Assembly (NCBI RefSeq): GCF_019915265.1
Contig: NZ_CP082780.1
Location: 1,984,001 to 2,048,000, forward strand
Source of the DNA: Bacillus aquiflavi
GTDB lineage: Bacteria; Bacillota; Bacilli; Bacillales; Cytobacillaceae
DNA length: 64,000 nucleotides
Direction of reading: 5' to 3'
A model generated the notes under the pieces. It did no database searches and was not told the DNA's origin. It saw only the letters and a list, made by a program, of their open reading frames with translations. Positions within the stretch are counted from its first letter, which is position 1, and each line of letters starts with the position of its first letter. Shown here in pieces: positions 36,644 to 45,020 of this stretch. Made by a program: the position numbers and the translations under genes.

Positions 36644-38573
36644 AAATCGAAACTGGTAATACACTTTTAACTTTTGAAATCACCTCATGATCATCATAAT
36701 CCTCCAACAAAATATGTATCGTCCCCTCATCTTCGTGCGTTCGTATGAGTCGTCCGATTCCTTGTCGTAGACGAAGAAGCATATAAGGCATATCTACTTG
36801 TAAAAATGGTGTGGCAGCTGCTTCCCTTTTTGCAGTAAATACCGGATCTGATGGTGGAAACGGTAATGAAAAAATAATTACATTCCTTAGCGATCTTCCA
36901 GGTATATCTAATCCTTCCCATAAATGGACGGAGCAAAGTACAGATTGAACATCATTTTGAAATAGATCAACTAAAGTACTGATTTCTCCATCTCCTTCGT
37001 AATATATCGGGTATTTTGTGTAAGAGTAAGAGTTGACAAACTTTTTAAATGCAAATAAGTCTTCTCTATTTGTAAATAATACGAGTGCACCCCCATCCGA
37101 TTCATTAATAGCTTGTAAAACATAGTGAGCTTTCTTTTTGAAGTGATCTTCTTGATTAAACATCGGCAACTGCAGCTTCATTTTATTATTATAATCAAAT
37201 GGAGACTGAACAGAAAATGACAAATAATCTGTAATCCCTAAACTATTTGCAATATAAGCGAATGATTTATTTTCTGATAAAGTAGCTGATGAAAAAATAA
37301 ACGGCTTCTTTTCTGAAAATACTTCCTCCTGCAGTATTTCTTCTACTAAGCGAGGCATAATGACGATAGTTCGATCGTCGTTATGCTCTTCTAACCAAGT
37401 AATGGCTTGTCTATTTTTAAGCAGTAATGATAAAGAATATGTCATTTGATCAATATGTTCTTCAACGACTTTTAAATCATATTCGTTCATTATGTATAAT
37501 TCAGCCTCAAATACGAGTTCTTCTTCAATTAACTGTAAGATGGTCAGTAGACTGTTTCCGACTTGAATTAGTTTTTCTGAAGAATTTAAATCAATTTCCT
37601 TTTTATCTGATCCCATTGCAGATGAGGAGACTGTTATTACTTCCATAAAGAAGGCTTTATTTACATCAATTGCTTTTTCAATTAAATGTAATGTTTTTTC
37701 ACGGACATCATTTGTTAAAAGCCTAGTAAGCAAAGTTTCGATCGTTTGTTCAGTAATTCGATATGTTAATGCTTTCTGAGCAGCATATTCAAGTAAATGC
37801 CCTTCATCAAATACGACACAGCTTCCATTAGGAAGAAGCGGTAGCTGTCCTTCTCGCTTTCTAGCTTCTTTAGTCCAAATGTGTTCCATATAAAAATCGT
37901 GGGAACAAATAATTAAATCTTGTCCATTTCGGTAATAATCGCGATGTAATGTTTGACCACAGCGATGTCGCTTTTCACAAGTAAAGCAATCTTGCAGTGA
38001 ATCCCAAGAAATTTGCTTCCAAGTAAAATCATTTATCTCCGGATAATCTTTCCGATCTCCATACGGTTTAAATATTTGCATTGAACCTCCGCCATGAATA
38101 AATTCAGGAAGCTCATTGTATATTTTGCTGATGAGAGTAGTATCATGACTTGCAACTGCATGGTCAAGCTTTTTTAAGCATAAATATTGATCACGTGATT
38201 TGGCGAGCCTAACATCAATATTTAACTGTAATATTTGTTCAAGCTTTGCCACATCTCCTTGTTTCTTTACAAGCTGTTCGATCAGCGTTTCATCAGCACA
38301 GGCAATAATTGCTGGCTTATGTGTATAGCGTGCATAACAAATCGCGTATAACAAATAAACAATCGTCTTCCCCGTTCCAACCCCTGCTTCAGCAAACATG
38401 ACCTTTTTTTCCTTAAAGGCTTTTTCAAGTTGAAACGCTATATAAATTTGTTCATCACGCAATTCTAAGCCAGCTTCTGGGAGCCATTCATAAAAAACAT
38501 CACCGATCCATTCACTTAATTTATCAAAAAATGATTCGGTTTTAGATAGTGGAAATGGTAAACGGTTTTGCAT
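36642..38573 (-). CDS. ypvA: Fe-S cluster DNA helicase YpvA (XPD/DinG family)
   Basis: Superfamily 2 helicase of 643 residues. Walker A is AEAGVGTGKTIVYLLYA (residues ~61-77), Walker B is VVFDEGHLLEY, and the late motifs include LWEGLDIPG and RLRQGIGRLIR. Four cysteines between motifs I and II (YLCLKK, DCFTCEKRHRCGQ) are arranged as in the 4Fe-4S domain of XPD and DinG helicases, giving 5'-3' unwinding polarity. It differs from the dinG gene at 57-59 kb, which has an exonuclease domain instead. Cellular role in Bacillus is little known; DNA repair or R-loop removal is likely. Confidence 0.9.
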   Translation of the reverse strand: MQNRLPFPLSKTESFFDKLSEWIGDVFYEWLPEAGLELRDEQIYIAFQLEKAFKEKKVMFAEAGVGTGKTIVYLLYAICYARYTHKPAIIACADETLIEQLVKKQGDVAKLEQILQLNIDVRLAKSRDQYLCLKKLDHAVASHDTTLISKIYNELPEFIHGGGSMQIFKPYGDRKDYPEINDFTWKQISWDSLQDCFTCEKRHRCGQTLHRDYYRNGQDLIICSHDFYMEHIWTKEARKREGQLPLLPNGSCVVFDEGHLLEYAAQKALTYRITEQTIETLLTRLLTNDVREKTLHLIEKAIDVNKAFFMEVITVSSSAMGSDKKEIDLNSSEKLIQVGNSLLTILQLIEEELVFEAELYIMNEYDLKVVEEHIDQMTYSLSLLLKNRQAITWLEEHNDDRTIVIMPRLVEEILQEEVFSEKKPFIFSSATLSENKSFAYIANSLGITDYLSFSVQSPFDYNNKMKLQLPMFNQEDHFKKKAHYVLQAINESDGGALVLFTNREDLFAFKKFVNSYSYTKYPIYYEGDGEISTLVDLFQNDVQSVLCSVHLWEGLDIPGRSLRNVIIFSLPFPPSDPVFTAKREAAATPFLQVDMPYMLLRLRQGIGRLIRTHEDEGTIHILLEDYDDHEVISKVKSVLPVSI

Positions 38574-38672
38574 TAAACCCCTCCGTCGTCGATCAATTTA
38601 AAAATCACTTTACATTTTAGCAAATAGAAGGGGATAGTCAATTAAATAAGTAAACAACACACCTTAAAATTC

Positions 38673-38701
38673 AAAAAGGACTGTAGCATTTACAGTCCTT
38701 T
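38673..38701 (-). terminator. Terminator of the 58-residue gene upstream of ypvA
   Basis: AAAGGACTGTA pairs with TACAGTCCTTT around a five-base loop; leftward it ends in TTTTTG. Confidence 0.8.
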
Positions 38702-38704
38702 CAT

Positions 38705-38881
38705 CTAGCGAATGCTATTTTGAGCATTTAATGAAAAAGATAATGCTTGGTCATAGCGCTCCTTTGCTTCATATAACTGTCTTATAGCTGATTCGGAATA
38801 ATCATGATCTTGCCGGATCATTTCCATTGTAGATGACAATGCTTTTGAAATCCTTTTGAAATCAAGTTGTGATCGATACAT
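38705..38881 (-). CDS. Hypothetical 58-residue helical protein
   Basis: A short, charged, helical soluble protein: MYRSQLDFKRISKALSSTME, then MIRQDHDYSESAIRQLYEAK and ERYDQALSFSLNAQNSIR. No cysteines or membrane segment. The ATG at 38881 follows GGAGAGGTG; the frame runs further up to 38917 but that start lies before the ribosome site. It is placed between ypsC and ypvA in the same direction, 72 bases after ypsC, and has its own terminator. I do not recognise the family; function unknown. Confidence 0.6.
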   Translation of the reverse strand: MYRSQLDFKRISKALSSTMEMIRQDHDYSESAIRQLYEAKERYDQALSFSLNAQNSIR

Positions 38882-38953
38882 TTCCACCTCTCCTAATCGA
38901 ATATCAATGGTAATCATATTTTATTCGATTAAAAGAGTTTTTATGCTTTTACT

Positions 38954-40090
38954 TTATTCTCGAGGCGGTCTTTCTCCCCAAAATTGATAGTAATCCGTTT
39001 TAATAAATCCGTTAAATAGCTTCCGCTTTTTCGTTGCCTGCTTTCCATATAACTCTTCAAACTGCTCATGTGAAGTCAAAATGTAAACTGACCATGTTTC
39101 AAGGAGTGAAAATGTTTTTCCCATTTCACGGTACATTTGTTCAACTAAGCTTTTTTCACCGAGACGCTCTCCGTATGGCGGATTTCCGACAATAACACCG
39201 TAGTCATCATTTGTTGTAAAGTCAGTCACTTGCATTTGTTTAAAGGAAATTAAATCACCTAATCCTGCTTCTGCGGCATTTTCAGATGCAATTTTAACCA
39301 TTCGATGATCAATATCTGAACCTATAATCGAGAGAGGTTGATCGTATTTAGCTAATTCCTCCATTTCAGCTCTTGCTTCCCCCCACACCTCGGCCTTCAG
39401 CCACTCCCATGACTCTGATACGAATTCCCGGTTAAACCCTGGAGCAATATTTTGTCCGATTAATGCTGCTTCAATTGGAATTGTACCTGAACCGCAAAAT
39501 GGATCAACAAAGGGACGATCAGGCTGCCAGTTCGTTAACATTACAAGTGCCGCAGCAAGGGTTTCTTTTAATGGTGCGCCCCCTTGACCAACTCGATATC
39601 CCCGTTTATGAAGTCCATTCCCACTAGTATCAATGGTAATTGATGCAATATTTTTATGTAAAGCAACTTCAACTCGATAGAACCCTCCATTTTCTTCAAA
39701 CCAGCTTGTCCGTTTATAATACTTTTTCATTCGTTCAACAATAGCTTTTTTTACAATTGCTTGACAATCAGAAACACTGAAAAGCTTCGATTTAACAGAC
39801 TTACCGATAACCGGAAACTCAGCGTTTTCTGGTAAAAACTGTTCCCATGGTAATGATTTTTTTTTTTCAAACAGTTCATCAAATGTGAACGCTTTAAATT
39901 CACCAACTTTTATTTTAATCCGATCAGCTGTCCTCAGCCATAAATTACTTCGTGCGATCGCAAGTTCATCTCCTGCAAATTGAATTTTTCCATTTTCAAC
40001 TGTACAGTCATAACCAAGCGCACGTACTTCTTTTGCTACAATTGCTTCAAGCCCCATCGCTGATGTTGCAATTAATTGGTATTTACTCAT
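38954..40090 (-). CDS. ypsC: THUMP-domain class I SAM-dependent RNA methyltransferase YpsC (RlmL-like)
   Basis: Methyltransferase of 378 residues acting on RNA, probably 23S rRNA N2-guanine by likeness to RlmL. An N-terminal ferredoxin-like/THUMP region (about 1-150) binds RNA. The catalytic domain shows SAM motif DPFCGSGTIPIEAALI and the N6/N2-methyltransferase motif GNPPYGERLG. The ATG has a GGGTGA-type ribosome site. Upstream lies the gap with repeat copy B, then rnpB. Exact target base not readable from sequence. Confidence 0.92.
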   Translation of the reverse strand: MSKYQLIATSAMGLEAIVAKEVRALGYDCTVENGKIQFAGDELAIARSNLWLRTADRIKIKVGEFKAFTFDELFEKKKSLPWEQFLPENAEFPVIGKSVKSKLFSVSDCQAIVKKAIVERMKKYYKRTSWFEENGGFYRVEVALHKNIASITIDTSGNGLHKRGYRVGQGGAPLKETLAAALVMLTNWQPDRPFVDPFCGSGTIPIEAALIGQNIAPGFNREFVSESWEWLKAEVWGEARAEMEELAKYDQPLSIIGSDIDHRMVKIASENAAEAGLGDLISFKQMQVTDFTTNDDYGVIVGNPPYGERLGEKSLVEQMYREMGKTFSLLETWSVYILTSHEQFEELYGKQATKKRKLFNGFIKTDYYQFWGERPPRE

Positions 40091-40270
40091 TACGTCACCC
40101 TTATTCGTTCATTCTTTTTTATAGGCAATGTTTAAATGACATACGTATAGACTACAGGATCACATGGCCTTTTTAGTATACTGAAAAGATCGTTCTAACG
40201 ATCATATAACAGAGTTATATAGTATAGCCATTTTATCAAAAAATCGTCTTAAATTGATTGACAAGATAAT

Positions 40271-40299
40271 AAAAGCTCCCCTTCCTAACAGGAGAGCTC
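40271..40299. repeat. Terminator-like hairpin, second copy next to repeat B
   Basis: AGCTCCCCTTCCTAACAGGAGAGCT repeats almost exactly the hairpin at 40467-40491. The two flank dispersed repeat B. Confidence 0.7.
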
Positions 40300-40300
40300 A

Positions 40301-40422
40301 GACTGTTGACAAACGGTCGCATTCATCGTTGCTCGCACTTCGTTGTAAGCTCTTGAACACCTGTTCTATTCGCTTCCGCCTTATTGCTCGACGCCTTGAC
40401 TGTCAAGCGTTTTCAATCAGTC
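40301..40422 (+). repeat. Dispersed palindromic-ended repeat, copy B (most complete)
   Basis: A 122-bp element starting GACTGTTGACAAACGGTCGC and ending GCGTTTTCAATCAGTC. The ends form an imperfect 15-bp inverted repeat (GACTGTTGACAAACG versus GACTGATTGAAAACG). Related copies are at 24491-24596 and 32315-32424 and a fragment at 43128-43165. It is non-coding and lies between two copies of the rnpB terminator hairpin. Size and ends resemble a MITE or REP-like element, but no target-site duplication or parent transposase is evident. Confidence 0.8.
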
Positions 40423-40462
40423 TTTCAGGCACTTGCCTCAAATATTGACATTATGTATAAGC

Positions 40463-40495
40463 CAAAAGCTCTCCTTCCTAACAGGAGAGCTTCTC
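40463..40495 (-). terminator. Terminator of rnpB
   Basis: Read leftward, AGCTCTCCT pairs with AGGAGAGCT around seven bases, then TTTTGG. It directly follows the RNase P RNA. Confidence 0.75.
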
Positions 40496-40509
40496 ATTTT
40501 TGAAATTTA

Positions 40510-40937
40510 TACATTGATAACGTTCTGTAAGCCATGTTCTGTACCTTTGTACTGCAAGTGACTATTCGTCTCGTACTCAGGCGGTAATCATCTATCTACA
40601 GATTGTATTCAACCTGTCTTTCTCCTCGTTGTTGTTCCTTAGAGAAAGTGCCCCTACCGTAATTTGGGTTTCTCGCTCGTGGGGTTTACCTCGTTCCACC
40701 CTTTTCATTTCTGAAAAGGCTACGTCACTGTGGCACTGTTAAAGGTATTCATGCCATATCTATCATGACTTAGGCATTTTCCCTGCCGTCAGTTAAGTAT
40801 ACCTTAACTGCCCTAGCTTATTGTTTCACTAAGCACGAACACTACGAGCATCTCAGCTCGTGCGAGCATGGACTTTCCTCTGCAATAAGCATTTGCTTGC
40901 TTTATTACAGCGATTACCCGAACGTTATAAATGTCCA
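40510..40937 (-). ncRNA. rnpB: RNase P RNA, class B
   Basis: The catalytic RNA that trims 5' ends of pre-tRNA. Read leftward it shows the conserved AACGTTCGGGTAATCGCTG opening, GAGGAAAGTCCATGCTCGCA, GACGGCAGGGAAAATGCC, the universal GAGCGAGAAACCCAAATT, GATAGATGATTACCGCCTGA and the closing ACATGGCTTACAGAACGTTA. Its order and sequence match the Bacillus type (P10.1/P15.1-containing class B). End points are approximate; the 5' end is set from the promoter. Confidence 0.96.
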
Positions 40938-40943
40938 TACACT

Positions 40944-40972
40944 ATTATAATAAATAACTGTATAATTAACAA
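40944..40972 (-). promoter_or_regulatory. Promoter of rnpB
   Basis: Read leftward: -35 TTGTTA (40972-40967), a 17-base spacer and a perfect -10 TATAAT (40949-40944). It begins 13 bases after the gpsB stop codon. Confidence 0.7.
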
Positions 40973-40984
40973 TGGTTTTAAAAG

Positions 40985-41296
40985 TTACTCATACAATTTA
41001 CTTCCAAACACATGCTTTTCAAGATTAGAAAGTCTTTGTAGAATGTCAAAATTTGTTGTACCAGTCGGTTGTACTGGTTGACGTTGTTTTGGAGTCTTTG
41101 GAGTCTCTTCCATCTGTCTTCTTAATTTTATGTTTTCTTGTTGTAAGTCTTCAATTATTTGGTGAAATGTTTCATAATCTTTTATTATTAGATCAAGGAA
41201 TTTATCAACTTCTTCTTGCTTATAACCACGCATTGTGATTTTAAATTCTTTTTCAAGAATATCTTTTGCCGTTAACTTTATTTTATCTGACAGCAT
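40985..41296 (-). CDS. gpsB: Cell division protein GpsB
   Basis: Membrane-associated adaptor of 103 residues that moves PBP1 (PonA) between side wall and division site. The N-terminal DivIVA-like domain reads [20 protein letters not shown] and [17 protein letters not shown], followed by a coiled coil and a short C-terminal oligomerisation part. The ATG follows GAGGTG. Its partner ponA is also in this window (46813-49470). rnpB follows immediately, as in B. subtilis. Confidence 0.95.
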   Translation of the reverse strand: MLSDKIKLTAKDILEKEFKITMRGYKQEEVDKFLDLIIKDYETFHQIIEDLQQENIKLRRQMEETPKTPKQRQPVQPTGTTNFDILQRLSNLEKHVFGSKLYE

Positions 41297-41383
41297 TCCA
41301 TATTCACCTCGGTATCGCCAATCATCATCTTTATTTTTTCAAAATTACTCTGTTTTGTCAATTATTCTTTTCACAAGTCCATA

Positions 41384-42004
41384 CTACTTTTTTACAAAAA
41401 AAATTTTAATCAGTCTTGGGGGCTTTTGTTCAAATCTTTTATCTTTTAATCTTTTTTTTACTCCTTCTTCCTCTACGATTAATTGAAGATCGTAAAAACT
41501 AATCAATCTTATTTCATAGGAGTGCTTTTCTTGATACTGTTCTGCTGCTGTTTTTAACAAATATTTTGGACTTCCTTCTTTTTCGTGGTCGTATAGAAGA
41601 AGCAGTGCATTACTTTTTTCTACTAAAAACTGATTTTTAATGCGGAATTGCGCTGGACTTTCATAAGGACGCTTCGTAATTGAATTAATATAATCTGCTT
41701 TTGCAAGAACTGTTTCGTACACTTCTTTATTTTGCTCATTCCACATTTTTTCTTGATCTAGAAATGGCGTTAATACAGCTAGCTTTAAATTTGAAAACTC
41801 TTCTTGCAGTTCAAAAACGACTTCGGCAGTCCAAAGCTCAGCACCAAGTTGTCCGCTAATTAAAACCCATTCAAGACCTTCATGTAATAATAATAGTAAT
41901 TCTTTTTTCAACGCCTTCTTTATGTATGTAACACCTATGTCATTTTGTTTAAAAATTCCTAGTTCAAACGGCTTGTATCCAGAAACTGTGACAACATTAA
42001 TCAA
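41384..42004 (-). CDS. ypsA: YpsA, SLOG/DUF1273 family protein (C-terminus probably altered)
   Basis: Rossmann-like SLOG-superfamily protein implicated in cell division and oxidative stress in Bacillus. Seen: [13 protein letters not shown] at the start, [16 protein letters not shown] (glycine-rich nucleotide loop) and [17 protein letters not shown]. The frame gives 206 residues, whereas the homologue is about 180. Removing one base from the A8 run at 41452-41459 would make the protein stop shortly after EEEGVKK, near residue 185. So the basic 22-residue tail may result from a homopolymer change rather than be real. Confidence 0.88.
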   Translation of the reverse strand: MINVVTVSGYKPFELGIFKQNDIGVTYIKKALKKELLLLLHEGLEWVLISGQLGAELWTAEVVFELQEEFSNLKLAVLTPFLDQEKMWNEQNKEVYETVLAKADYINSITKRPYESPAQFRIKNQFLVEKSNALLLLYDHEKEGSPKYLLKTAAEQYQEKHSYEIRLISFYDLQLIVEEEGVKKRLKDKRFEQKPPRLIKIFFVKK

Positions 42005-42124
42005 TCAATGTTAACCCCTTTTTCTCTCGTGTTCTCATTATAACCTTAATTGCGATTAGATAGAAGGAAAAACATTTTAAAAAAGCACCAAGGGTAAATA
42101 AATATACCCTTGGTTAAATGCAAA

Positions 42125-42370
42125 TCATCCCCAATACGGTGGTCTAGGGCGTGGTCCTGGCCCAGCTCCACAGGAAAGATGTTGATTTGATACTTCATTC
42201 GCTGCTGAATAAGAATGTGGAAAATAATGCTGATGCTCATATAGATGATGGTTTACGGTTGTTGTATGAGTCGGATGAATGTGCGGTACAATTGATTTTG
42301 AAAACGTATGATTCATACAGCATTTAGTCGGGTGTACAATAGCAGGCATAACATTTGGTCCACAATACAT
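42125..42370 (-). CDS. cotD: Inner spore coat protein CotD
   Basis: Spore coat protein of 81 residues, rich in histidine, cysteine and tyrosine: IVHPTKCCMNHTFSKSIVPH, then IHPTHTTTVNHHLYEHQHYF and a Pro/Arg/Gly-rich end. The HTFSKSIVPHIHP-HTT-VNH core is the CotD signature. The ATG at 42370 follows AAAGGAG; an in-frame start at 42406 lies before that site. A sigma-K-like promoter lies 40 bases further upstream. Expressed in the mother cell and built into the inner coat. Confidence 0.92.
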   Translation of the reverse strand: MYCGPNVMPAIVHPTKCCMNHTFSKSIVPHIHPTHTTTVNHHLYEHQHYFPHSYSAANEVSNQHLSCGAGPGPRPRPPYWG

Positions 42371-42409
42371 TTGAATAAATCTCCTTTCCTCATATACTGT
42401 ATACATTAA

Positions 42410-42437
42410 CAGGCTATGAAGGAAGGTGAACTCTTGT
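42410..42437 (-). promoter_or_regulatory. Candidate sigma-K promoter of cotD
   Basis: Read leftward: AC, 17 bases, CATAGCCTG, against the consensus AC-N16/17-CATAnnnTA (one mismatch). It fits the late mother-cell expression expected of cotD. Confidence 0.5.
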
Positions 42438-42578
42438 ACTAATGCAAATACCTATTTTTATCATTTTAAAACAAATTGTGTTTCCTATATGTAAAATGAA
42501 CTTATAAATAACATGATCGTAATTTGTCTCTCCTTTATTACTATGTTTCCGATTACATTTATATGTTATGAAATTTGC

Positions 42579-42605
42579 ACTTTTTCTGTTTATTTACATA
42601 AAATA
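42579..42605 (+). promoter_or_regulatory. Candidate sigma-K promoter of the Hsp20 gene
   Basis: AC (42579-42580), 16 bases, then a perfect CATAAAATA (42597-42605) matching CATAnnnTA. It predicts late sporulation expression. Confidence 0.55.
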
Positions 42606-42636
42606 ACGTAAAAGATTTTAATAAGGAGAGATCATC

Positions 42637-43104
42637 ATGTCTTCTAAATTGCCAAAAAAACAACAGAGCGAACATCATGAACCTTTCGGACAACTTATGA
42701 AATCAATGAATCAATTTTTTCAAGAAAGGCCAGTTAGAGGGCTTTTACAAAATATTGATAACTTCTTTCTAAAACCTTTTCCGTTATCTGCTTTCTCTGT
42801 CGATGTTATTGAAAAAGAGAATGAACATCTCGTAACTGCTGAACTTCCTGGCGTCAATAAAGAACAGATCGATATTCATATTTTCGAAAACCATATTACA
42901 ATTTCCGTAAATAACAAAGAAATTATTACTGAAGAAGATGAAAACAATCATGTTTTTGTAAAGAAACAATCTTTTGGTCATGCATCAAAAACAATTTCAT
43001 TGCCGCAACCAATTAAGGAACATAAAGTGAAAGCTTCATATAAGGACGGCCTATTACAAGTCCGAATCCCGAAGGAAAAAGGAAAACGAATTTCGATTGA
43101 TTAA
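42637..43104 (+). CDS. Hsp20/alpha-crystallin family protein, probably spore-associated
   Basis: Small heat-shock protein of 155 residues. The alpha-crystallin domain starts at about residue 50 (FSVDVIEKENEHLVTAELPG) and ends with the KASYKDGLLQVRIPK strand, with the usual A-x-x-x-n-GvL motif as ASYKDGLLQVRIP. The C-terminal I-x-I tail is ISID. The ATG follows AAGGAGAG. A perfect sigma-K -10 box upstream and the adjacent cotD suggest a coat-associated role like B. subtilis CotM/CotP, rather than a heat-shock role. Chaperone action on unfolded proteins is general for the family. Confidence 0.88.
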   Translation: MSSKLPKKQQSEHHEPFGQLMKSMNQFFQERPVRGLLQNIDNFFLKPFPLSAFSVDVIEKENEHLVTAELPGVNKEQIDIHIFENHITISVNNKEIITEEDENNHVFVKKQSFGHASKTISLPQPIKEHKVKASYKDGLLQVRIPKEKGKRISID

Positions 43105-43127
43105 TGCAGTGTCACCCTGTGTTTAGA

Positions 43128-43165
43128 CTGATTGTTAACAAACGAACTCATGAACGATTGTTTTC
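43128..43165 (+). repeat. Fragment of the dispersed repeat
   Basis: GACTGATTGTTAACAAACGA followed by ACTCATGAACG resembles the first 35 bases of copies A and B. The rest of the element is missing. Confidence 0.45.
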
Positions 43166-43219
43166 TTTATAATCCTCATAATATGCGACTCGACAAGTCT
43201 GAAGAAAATATTTACATTT

Positions 43220-43240
43220 GCAGGGATACCCTGCTTTTTT
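43220..43240 (+). terminator. Terminator of the Hsp20 gene
   Basis: GCAGGG-ATA-CCCTGC followed by six T residues. Confidence 0.75.
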
Positions 43241-43274
43241 ATTTCTCTTTTAGCGGTATAAACAAATGAATAAA

Positions 43275-43308
43275 TAAAAAAGAGGCTGTTATAATTTCTA
43301 ACAGCCTT
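43275..43308 (-). terminator. Terminator after yppG
   Basis: Read leftward, GGCTGTTAG and TAACAGCC form a stem followed by TCTTTTTTATT. Confidence 0.75.
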
Positions 43309-43364
43309 TAACAAATTAGTCATTTTTATAGAGCTTTACTTTCATCCACTTTACGTGTTATGAA

Positions 43365-43895
43365 TCAACCAGATGCTTTAAAAATCGATGAAAAACCCTT
43401 CACCAAAGAAGATACTTGATTAACAGCATTCATCATACTCCCAGCTGTATTCATCATTTTATTAAAATCAATTGTTCCGTCTTGACTTTTAAATGAATTC
43501 ACAATTGAGTTTAATCCCCCTGGCTGTTTTTGGATCATATTGTGCTGGGGATATGGATTTAAATTTTGATATCCCTCCATCTGCTGGTAATGAAAAGGAT
43601 CCTTCTCATCATTAGGCTGAAGCGGGTTTTGAAATAAGCTTTGCGCATGATGAGAATGTGAAGACATTCCTTGATAATAAGGATCATAGTTTTGTAAGTG
43701 CGGATGAAATCCCTGCTCATGATTATAATAGTAAGGGTTCGCCATTTGTTGAGAATAGTGATATGGATTTCCTTTAGGGTAATGTAAAAATGGAGATGGC
43801 TGCATCATGCCATGTTCTTGAAAAGGTATTCTATTTATAGGAAGCGAACTTTCACCATATGGAATATAGGCTTTTCTCTTATTTGGACGGAGCAT
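43365..43895 (-). CDS. yppG: YppG-like spore coat protein
   Basis: A 176-residue protein rich in Tyr, His, Pro, Asn and Gln in its first 120 residues (for example ANPYYYNHEQGFHPHLQNYD), a composition typical of coat proteins, and an ordered, helical C-terminus (GTIDFNKMMNTAGSMMNAVN, QVSSLVKGFSSIF), which is the YppG family signature. TTG at 43901 sits too close to the ribosome site; the ATG at 43895 follows GGAGG with ten bases. It lies among spore genes. Function beyond coat association is unknown. Confidence 0.83.
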   Translation of the reverse strand: MLRPNKRKAYIPYGESSLPINRIPFQEHGMMQPSPFLHYPKGNPYHYSQQMANPYYYNHEQGFHPHLQNYDPYYQGMSSHSHHAQSLFQNPLQPNDEKDPFHYQQMEGYQNLNPYPQHNMIQKQPGGLNSIVNSFKSQDGTIDFNKMMNTAGSMMNAVNQVSSLVKGFSSIFKASG

Positions 43896-43964
43896 AGGCA
43901 AACATCCTCCTTATTTATTGGCTAATATAATCTATGAGGAAACCGCTTATATGGTGATTAACTT

Positions 43965-44336
43965 TCATTCCTTTGGATTAGCTTTCATTTTTAAGACGCT
44001 ATTTAGCACATAGTCAATAGAGCGTATATAGTTTATAAAGCGTGTTCTGCTTGTAGATGGAAAAAAAGCTTGTACAGAAACTAACTGCAAATTTTCAACC
44101 GTGCTATCAATTTGTTTTACATGAACGTTTCTCGGTTTATTATCGATGATCCACTGTTTCGTATTTTCAGCCCATATTTCACTTTTTCCCTTAACAAGAT
44201 TAACAAACGGTTTTACAACAGTTAAAAAATCCACTTCTGCCTTCGTACTTTTTACTTGCTCAAATTGTTCTTCTGCATAACGGCTAAGCTGTAATAATTC
44301 GTTTGTTAATTTTTTCAAGTTATCATTTGATACCAT
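43965..44336 (-). CDS. yppE: YppE family protein (DUF1798)
   Basis: A 123-residue all-helical cytoplasmic protein. MVSNDNLKKLTNELLQLSRY begins a helical bundle; WIIDNKPRNVHVKQIDSTVE and TSRTRFINYIRSIDYVLNSV are in later helices. The W(I)-DNKP-x-x-v motif is typical of YppE. The ATG at 44336 has AAGAGGT 11 bases upstream; an ATG at 44345 abuts that site. Gene position between yppG and sspM/yppC follows B. subtilis. Function unknown. Confidence 0.85.
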   Translation of the reverse strand: MVSNDNLKKLTNELLQLSRYAEEQFEQVKSTKAEVDFLTVVKPFVNLVKGKSEIWAENTKQWIIDNKPRNVHVKQIDSTVENLQLVSVQAFFPSTSRTRFINYIRSIDYVLNSVLKMKANPKE

Positions 44337-44411
44337 TTCTCTCATACCTCTTTTAAATCATATTGAGCAATTGATTATACTATATTGTCCATGAATAGCA
44401 AAGCATTTTTA

Positions 44412-44606
44412 CTATGATACTGTCATGACATTTAATTCTTCTTCAACAATTAACAGACGTTTGTGGCATTCCTTTAAACTCTTTTCATGCTTGTAAAATA
44501 AATCATTTCTCAGTTCGTTCAACGAAATAGACAAAGTTGATTCTAGCTCTTCTAATTGTTCATGAATTTCGTTTAGTGTAGCTACAATTTGATCTTTGCT
44601 AATCAT
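44412..44606 (-). CDS. Hypothetical small coiled-coil protein
   Basis: A 64-residue, strongly helical protein with heptad-like leucines: IVATLNEIHEQLEELESTLS, then ISLNELRNDLFYKHEKSLKE. No cysteine-rich or membrane segment. The ATG follows AGGGGGTAGG. It lies where B. subtilis carries small ypp genes (yppD/yppF), but I cannot match it to one. Function unknown. Confidence 0.65.
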   Translation of the reverse strand: MISKDQIVATLNEIHEQLEELESTLSISLNELRNDLFYKHEKSLKECHKRLLIVEEELNVMTVS

Positions 44607-44841
44607 TTTATCCTACCCCCTTTTTATACTATTAGCTTATTCTCGGTTTCATTTCACCTTCCTTCCTTAGTGACAAAACTAGAAGCAATTCGGCAAAGAA
44701 AGTGATCATTTTTTAGGATCTTTGCACTATTCGACAAATGAATGAAATGTGAGAAAAGGATTACACTATATAAAGTGAATAACTATCAGTTGTAGTAAGT
44801 TCACACAATTTTTTTAATGTTAAACATGGAGGTAAAAGATA

Positions 44842-44952
44842 TTGAAAAGAAAAAGTACCGACAATAAACGAATAAAAAAACAAAGCAAAAAAACAACAGA
44901 ATCAGCATACGGGGATCCAAAGCTGACTGGTCCAAACAGGCCAGCAACATAA
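44842..44952 (+). CDS. sspM: Small acid-soluble spore protein SspM
   Basis: A 36-residue lysine-rich spore protein: MKRKSTDNKRIKKQSKKTTE, then SAYGDPKLTGPNRPAT. The C-terminal KLxGPNRPxT is the SspM signature. TTG start, with GGAGG eight bases before it. A possible sigma-G promoter TGAATG-N17-TACACTA is at 44739-44768. Expected in the forespore. It lies next to yppC, as in B. subtilis. Confidence 0.85.
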   Translation: MKRKSTDNKRIKKQSKKTTESAYGDPKLTGPNRPAT

Positions 44953-45020
44953 ATTTACTCAATAATCTTCCGACCCTACATATTAAGCAAGGACTTTAGA
45001 AATTTGCTCCTTGCTTTACT

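Noticed and set aside
43135-43323. Leftward frame of 62 codons between the Hsp20 gene and yppG
   Set aside because: It covers two terminator hairpins and a repeat fragment and has no family resemblance.
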